Assembly (NCBI RefSeq): GCF_006912135.1
Contig: NZ_VIRS01000011.1
Span: 170,693 to 234,692 of the forward strand
Source: Cryptosporangium phraense
GTDB taxonomy: Bacteria > Actinomycetota > Actinomycetes > Mycobacteriales > Cryptosporangiaceae
Length of the DNA stretch: 64,000 nt
Reading direction: 5' to 3'
The notes below the pieces were generated by a model, which was given only the letters and a program-made list of their open reading frames with translations, ran no database searches and was not told the DNA's origin. Position 1 is the stretch's first letter. Each line of letters starts with the position of its first letter. Below are positions 61,433 to 64,000 of this stretch, piece after piece. Both the position numbers and the translations under genes were made by a program.

Positions 61433-62674
61433 TCAGCTGATCCTGCCGCGGTTTTTCTGGAAGACCTCATGGCGGCTGTGCTCGTCCTGGCCCACGAAGG
61501 CCTTGAACGTACCGAGGCGATACGCGATCGAGCCCCTTGATTCGCGAACGTCCAGATCGAAGTCACGGCTGAGCAGACTCAGCGTTCGTTCGAGTTCCGG
61601 CGGTTCGATCGGCCTGCCCACGGCACGCTGCAACTGGGTTGGCGTGAGGAAATCGCCGCTCTCGCGCAGCGCCTTATAGATGGGATCGTGACTCGAAGCG
61701 GCGCGCTCGGCTGGTATGCCCTCGTGCTCGAGGGCCATCCGGATGGAGTTTCCCACTGCCTCAGCCACCGGCGGTGGAAATGCATTGCCGATCTGTCGAT
61801 AGCGGGTCGTCTTACGTCCGGTGAAATGCCATTCGTCCGGTCTCCAGCCCTGCAGCAAAGAGACCATTTCGGTAGTCAGCTTGGGGATCCACTCGTCGTC
61901 ACGCTCCTGGCCTGGCGGCTCGTCGGCCACGCCCAATGCGTCGACGCCCATCTCGGCCCAGGCTCGCTTCGCGCGTGTTGGTCCCAGGTCGGCCCCGCCA
62001 TGTTTTTTCGATCCACCCACGATCGTGGGAGCAATCTTGTTCGCCTTGTGCTTCCAGGCGTCGGCGCCGCGCCAACCTCGAGATTTCATCAATGGCAAGA
62101 GTATTTCGCCGACTGTGGGTGGGGGCCCCTGGGGCTCCGGCCAAGTGAAGTACGCCGCATCCTCCGGCTTCAACGCGACCAACACGAACCGAGGCCGGAG
62201 CTGCGGCACACCGTAGTCGGATGCTTGAAGAAGTTTCCACTCTCCCATGTAGCCGAGCGATGTGAGTCGGTCGAGCACGTGCTGCCGGTAACCGGCGAAG
62301 CGCGGCATGCTGAGCCCGCGGACGTTTTCCAGTAGAAGTGCGCGCGGCTGCACTACGGCGACCTGCTCCACAGCCCACGCGAACAAGTCACGCTCGTCAG
62401 TGGCGCCTAGCTGCTTGCCGGCGATCGTGAATGGTGGGCAGGGCACGCCGCCAGCGAGGAGGGCTATACCTCGGTGGTCCTCTGGATTCCAGACCGTGGA
62501 GTCCGCGACGTCGCCCTCGGCGACTTTCCATGGCCGGTTTGCGCGGAGCGTAGCACTGGCATTCGCATCGAGTTCGACGGCTAGCTCGTGCTCGAAGCCT
62601 GCCTTCTCCAGGCCCAAGGCCTGTCCGCCAGCGCCCGCGCAAATCTCGACTACGGAGAGCGAGTCCTGCTCCAC
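61433..62674 (-). CDS. DNA (cytosine-5)-methyltransferase
   Basis: A 413-residue m5C methylase. GTG start 62674. Motif I is EICAGAGGQALGLEKAGF, motif IV GGVPCPPF with nucleophile Cys79, motif VI ENVRG (116-120), motif VIII QLRPRFVLVAL, and motif X RQIGNAFPPPVAEAVG. A ~75-residue C-terminal winged-helix-like extension (DFLTPTQLQRAVGRPI, FDLDVRESRGSIAYRLG) is additional. Facing the NaeI-like enzyme, it should protect GCCGGC sites. An m5C enzyme is also the methylase type of class 2 DISARM, so a shared role is possible but unproven. Confidence 0.94.
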   Translation of the reverse strand: MEQDSLSVVEICAGAGGQALGLEKAGFEHELAVELDANASATLRANRPWKVAEGDVADSTVWNPEDHRGIALLAGGVPCPPFTIAGKQLGATDERDLFAWAVEQVAVVQPRALLLENVRGLSMPRFAGYRQHVLDRLTSLGYMGEWKLLQASDYGVPQLRPRFVLVALKPEDAAYFTWPEPQGPPPTVGEILLPLMKSRGWRGADAWKHKANKIAPTIVGGSKKHGGADLGPTRAKRAWAEMGVDALGVADEPPGQERDDEWIPKLTTEMVSLLQGWRPDEWHFTGRKTTRYRQIGNAFPPPVAEAVGNSIRMALEHEGIPAERAASSHDPIYKALRESGDFLTPTQLQRAVGRPIEPPELERTLSLLSRDFDLDVRESRGSIAYRLGTFKAFVGQDEHSRHEVFQKNRGRIS

Positions 62675-62778
62675 GTTTACTCCCTCTCCCGGCTTGCGGC
62701 ATCCGACAGCAGTGTCACGGGGTATCTTGCCTCAGCGGTCGTGTTGCCCCGACAAGCGTATTGGTCTGGTACAGAGTC

Positions 62779-63279
62779 GTGTCGAAAACGAGCCGTGACG
62801 CGGAGCGGCGGCGTGCTCACGAACAGGGTCTGTACCCGGCGCCTTTGAACGAGGGCAGGTCCCGCAACATGCAAGCCAACCGGCGCGCCGACACAAAACC
62901 CGAGGTGGCGCTCCGGAAGGCGCTCCACAGTCGAGGGTTTCGCTACCGAAAAGACTTCCTGCTGCGTCCGGCGGAGGGGGTCCGGGTCAAGCCCGACATC
63001 GTGTTCACTGCACGCAAGGTGGCGGTTTTCGTGGATGGCTGCTTCTGGCATGTTTGCCCCACTCATGGTCGGTATCCGACAACGAACGACTGGTATTGGG
63101 CGCCGAAGCTTCGTCGCAACCTGGAGCGCGACTGTTTGGTCAACGCAGCGCTGGAAGATGCAGGCTGGAGGGTCGTCCGGCTATGGGAGCACGAGGCCCT
63201 CGATACAGCCGTAGCTGCAGTTGAAGGGGCGGTGAACGGTGTCGTCGAACATGTGAACGAAGATAACCCTCGCCTCTGA
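62779..63279 (+). CDS. vsr: Vsr very-short-patch mismatch endonuclease
   Basis: A 166-residue Vsr nuclease, divergent from the m5C methylase. It nicks 5' of T in T:G mismatches made when 5-methylcytosine deaminates, limiting mutations at methylated sites. Motifs: MQANRRADTKPEVALRKALH, FRYRKDFLLRP, the catalytic KPDIVFTARKVAVFVDGCFWHVCP (Asp73, His91 region; parts KPDIVF and GCFWHVCP), and YWAPKLRRNLERD. GTG 62779 was chosen; a TTG six codons upstream is possible. Its specificity is expected to match the neighbouring methylase. Confidence 0.94.
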   Translation: MSKTSRDAERRRAHEQGLYPAPLNEGRSRNMQANRRADTKPEVALRKALHSRGFRYRKDFLLRPAEGVRVKPDIVFTARKVAVFVDGCFWHVCPTHGRYPTTNDWYWAPKLRRNLERDCLVNAALEDAGWRVVRLWEHEALDTAVAAVEGAVNGVVEHVNEDNPRL

Positions 63280-63351
63280 CAATCGTGTGATGCCGGAGGC
63301 GTGTGTCGCATACCTCAGGCATTTGGCCCGACATGCAGCGTCGCAACAGGC

Positions 63352-63915
63352 TCAAGCGACTGGGTACTTGCTCTGCAGGAGGAGCTTGAGGGCGTTCAGC
63401 GAGTCGTAACCGCGAGACTTGAGGATCTCCACCAGGTCGCGTCTGGCAATGATGACGACGGGATGCCCGCCGTCCCGCCACGGTCGCGTCACGTCTGCGC
63501 GCTCAACCTGCGGCTCGCTCATCTTGAAGACGTCAGCCGCGAACCGTTCGAAGTCGGTGGGCTTGGGTTTGAAGTGCTCATAGATCGCCAATAGATAGGC
63601 GAGTTCCTCACCCGATGGCAGCTGCTCGTTGCGGCTGAGGACGGTCAGCGTTCGTGGAGCCTCAATCGGTCGGTAGGCCCGCGACCGGCACCAAGTCCGC
63701 CACGCATCAGGGCACTCGCTGCCGAGTGGGTCGCCGGTCAGAATCTGAGTGATCCAAGCACGCGTGACGACCGACACGTCAGGCACGTTGAGGTGGGCCC
63801 GGTAGTTTTGGAATCGCTCGTCGTGCGCCAGATCGCGACCAGCTCTTCGTCGCCGGACAGGCGCGGCGAACGAGGGGCTAGCAGGCCTCGGAAGCGCACG
63901 GCCAGGCTCGTTCTA
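63352..63915 (-). pseudogene. Restriction endonuclease remnant
   Basis: A minus-strand frame that opens after a TAG at 63913 and has no good start before GTG 63786. It reads HDERFQNYRAHLNVPDVSVVTRAWITQIL (part: ERFQNYRAHLNV), DFERFAADVFKM, then VTRPWRDGG, which resembles the entry to the nuclease core of an actinobacterial restriction endonuclease family. The sequence then jumps to HPVVIIARRDLVEILKSRG, a C-terminal piece; the ExK catalytic segment is absent. I infer a 5' truncation plus internal deletion. The last ~85 bases to the window edge show nothing clear. Confidence 0.55.
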
Positions 63916-64000
63916 AGCGATGTCTCGTAACTCGTGCACGGTCAGCTGAGTTGTAGCCGGGACAACGCGTCACGCGCTCCGAGCGAGGTTGTGGAGTAGC

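Noticed and set aside
48663..64000. Prophage or integrative plasmid
   Set aside because: The island follows a tRNA, but no integrase, phage structural or replication gene is visible in the window, and no tRNA 3' duplicate was found.

Overview
The window comes from a high-GC, probably filamentous actinobacterium. Codons strongly favour G/C in the third position, GTG starts are frequent, and genes are often coupled through GTGA or ATGA overlaps. The gene order matches the conserved actinobacterial neighbourhood known from Mycobacterium (acs, HAD phosphatase, 6C RNA, ssd, tad genes, DECH helicase, topA, holB) and Streptomyces (helicase, bldG, anti-sigma, hppA, topA, tmk-MFS fusion, holB, PSP1). 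I cannot name the genus from sequence alone.

1-18 kb: the 3' end of acs runs off the left edge. It is followed by a beta-propeller membrane protein, a degenerate Fic-like protein, a proline-rich membrane protein and a HAD-IB phosphatase. A 6C small RNA lies in the next gap, then a Tad/Flp pilus operon (ssd, tadA, tadB, small ORF, tadC, pilin, TadE, TadE-like). The pilus genes are interrupted and followed by low-complexity DNA, including about 23 copies of a 16-bp repeat. A TldD/PmbA protease pair and a LapA-like protein follow on the minus strand.

18-35 kb: a DECH helicase, the bldG/anti-sigma pair and a K+-independent-type H+-pyrophosphatase. A three-gene SpoIIE phosphatase/histidine kinase/response regulator operon is divergent from two STAS proteins; together these look like a partner-switching stress module. 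Then come a GntR regulator, a PlsC acyltransferase, topA, an ECF sigma factor with a membrane partner, and polyphosphate glucokinase.

35-48.6 kb: ADP-ribosylglycohydrolase, a secreted esterase, a spermidine-synthase-like protein, an orphan NrfD-like protein and an MFS-thymidylate kinase fusion. The fusion is preceded by a possible leader peptide and a hairpin that covers its ribosome-binding site. holB, an LPxTG surface protein, PSP1, Nudix, several small genes and tRNA-Thr(CGT) complete the core segment.

48.6-64 kb: an accessory island directly downstream of the tRNA. A translationally coupled five-gene operon carries DISARM-type defence genes: DrmA helicase and DrmB (DUF1998), a DrmE-like protein, an unrecognised partner protein, and a NERD nuclease-SF1 helicase. 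The usual drmC is not seen; decayed IS5 and IS3 transposases lie immediately after drmB. Next are an HNH endonuclease, a NaeI-like type IIE restriction enzyme, a convergent m5C methyltransferase, a Vsr mismatch endonuclease and a restriction-enzyme remnant. This is a compact defence island combining DISARM-like and NaeI-like systems.
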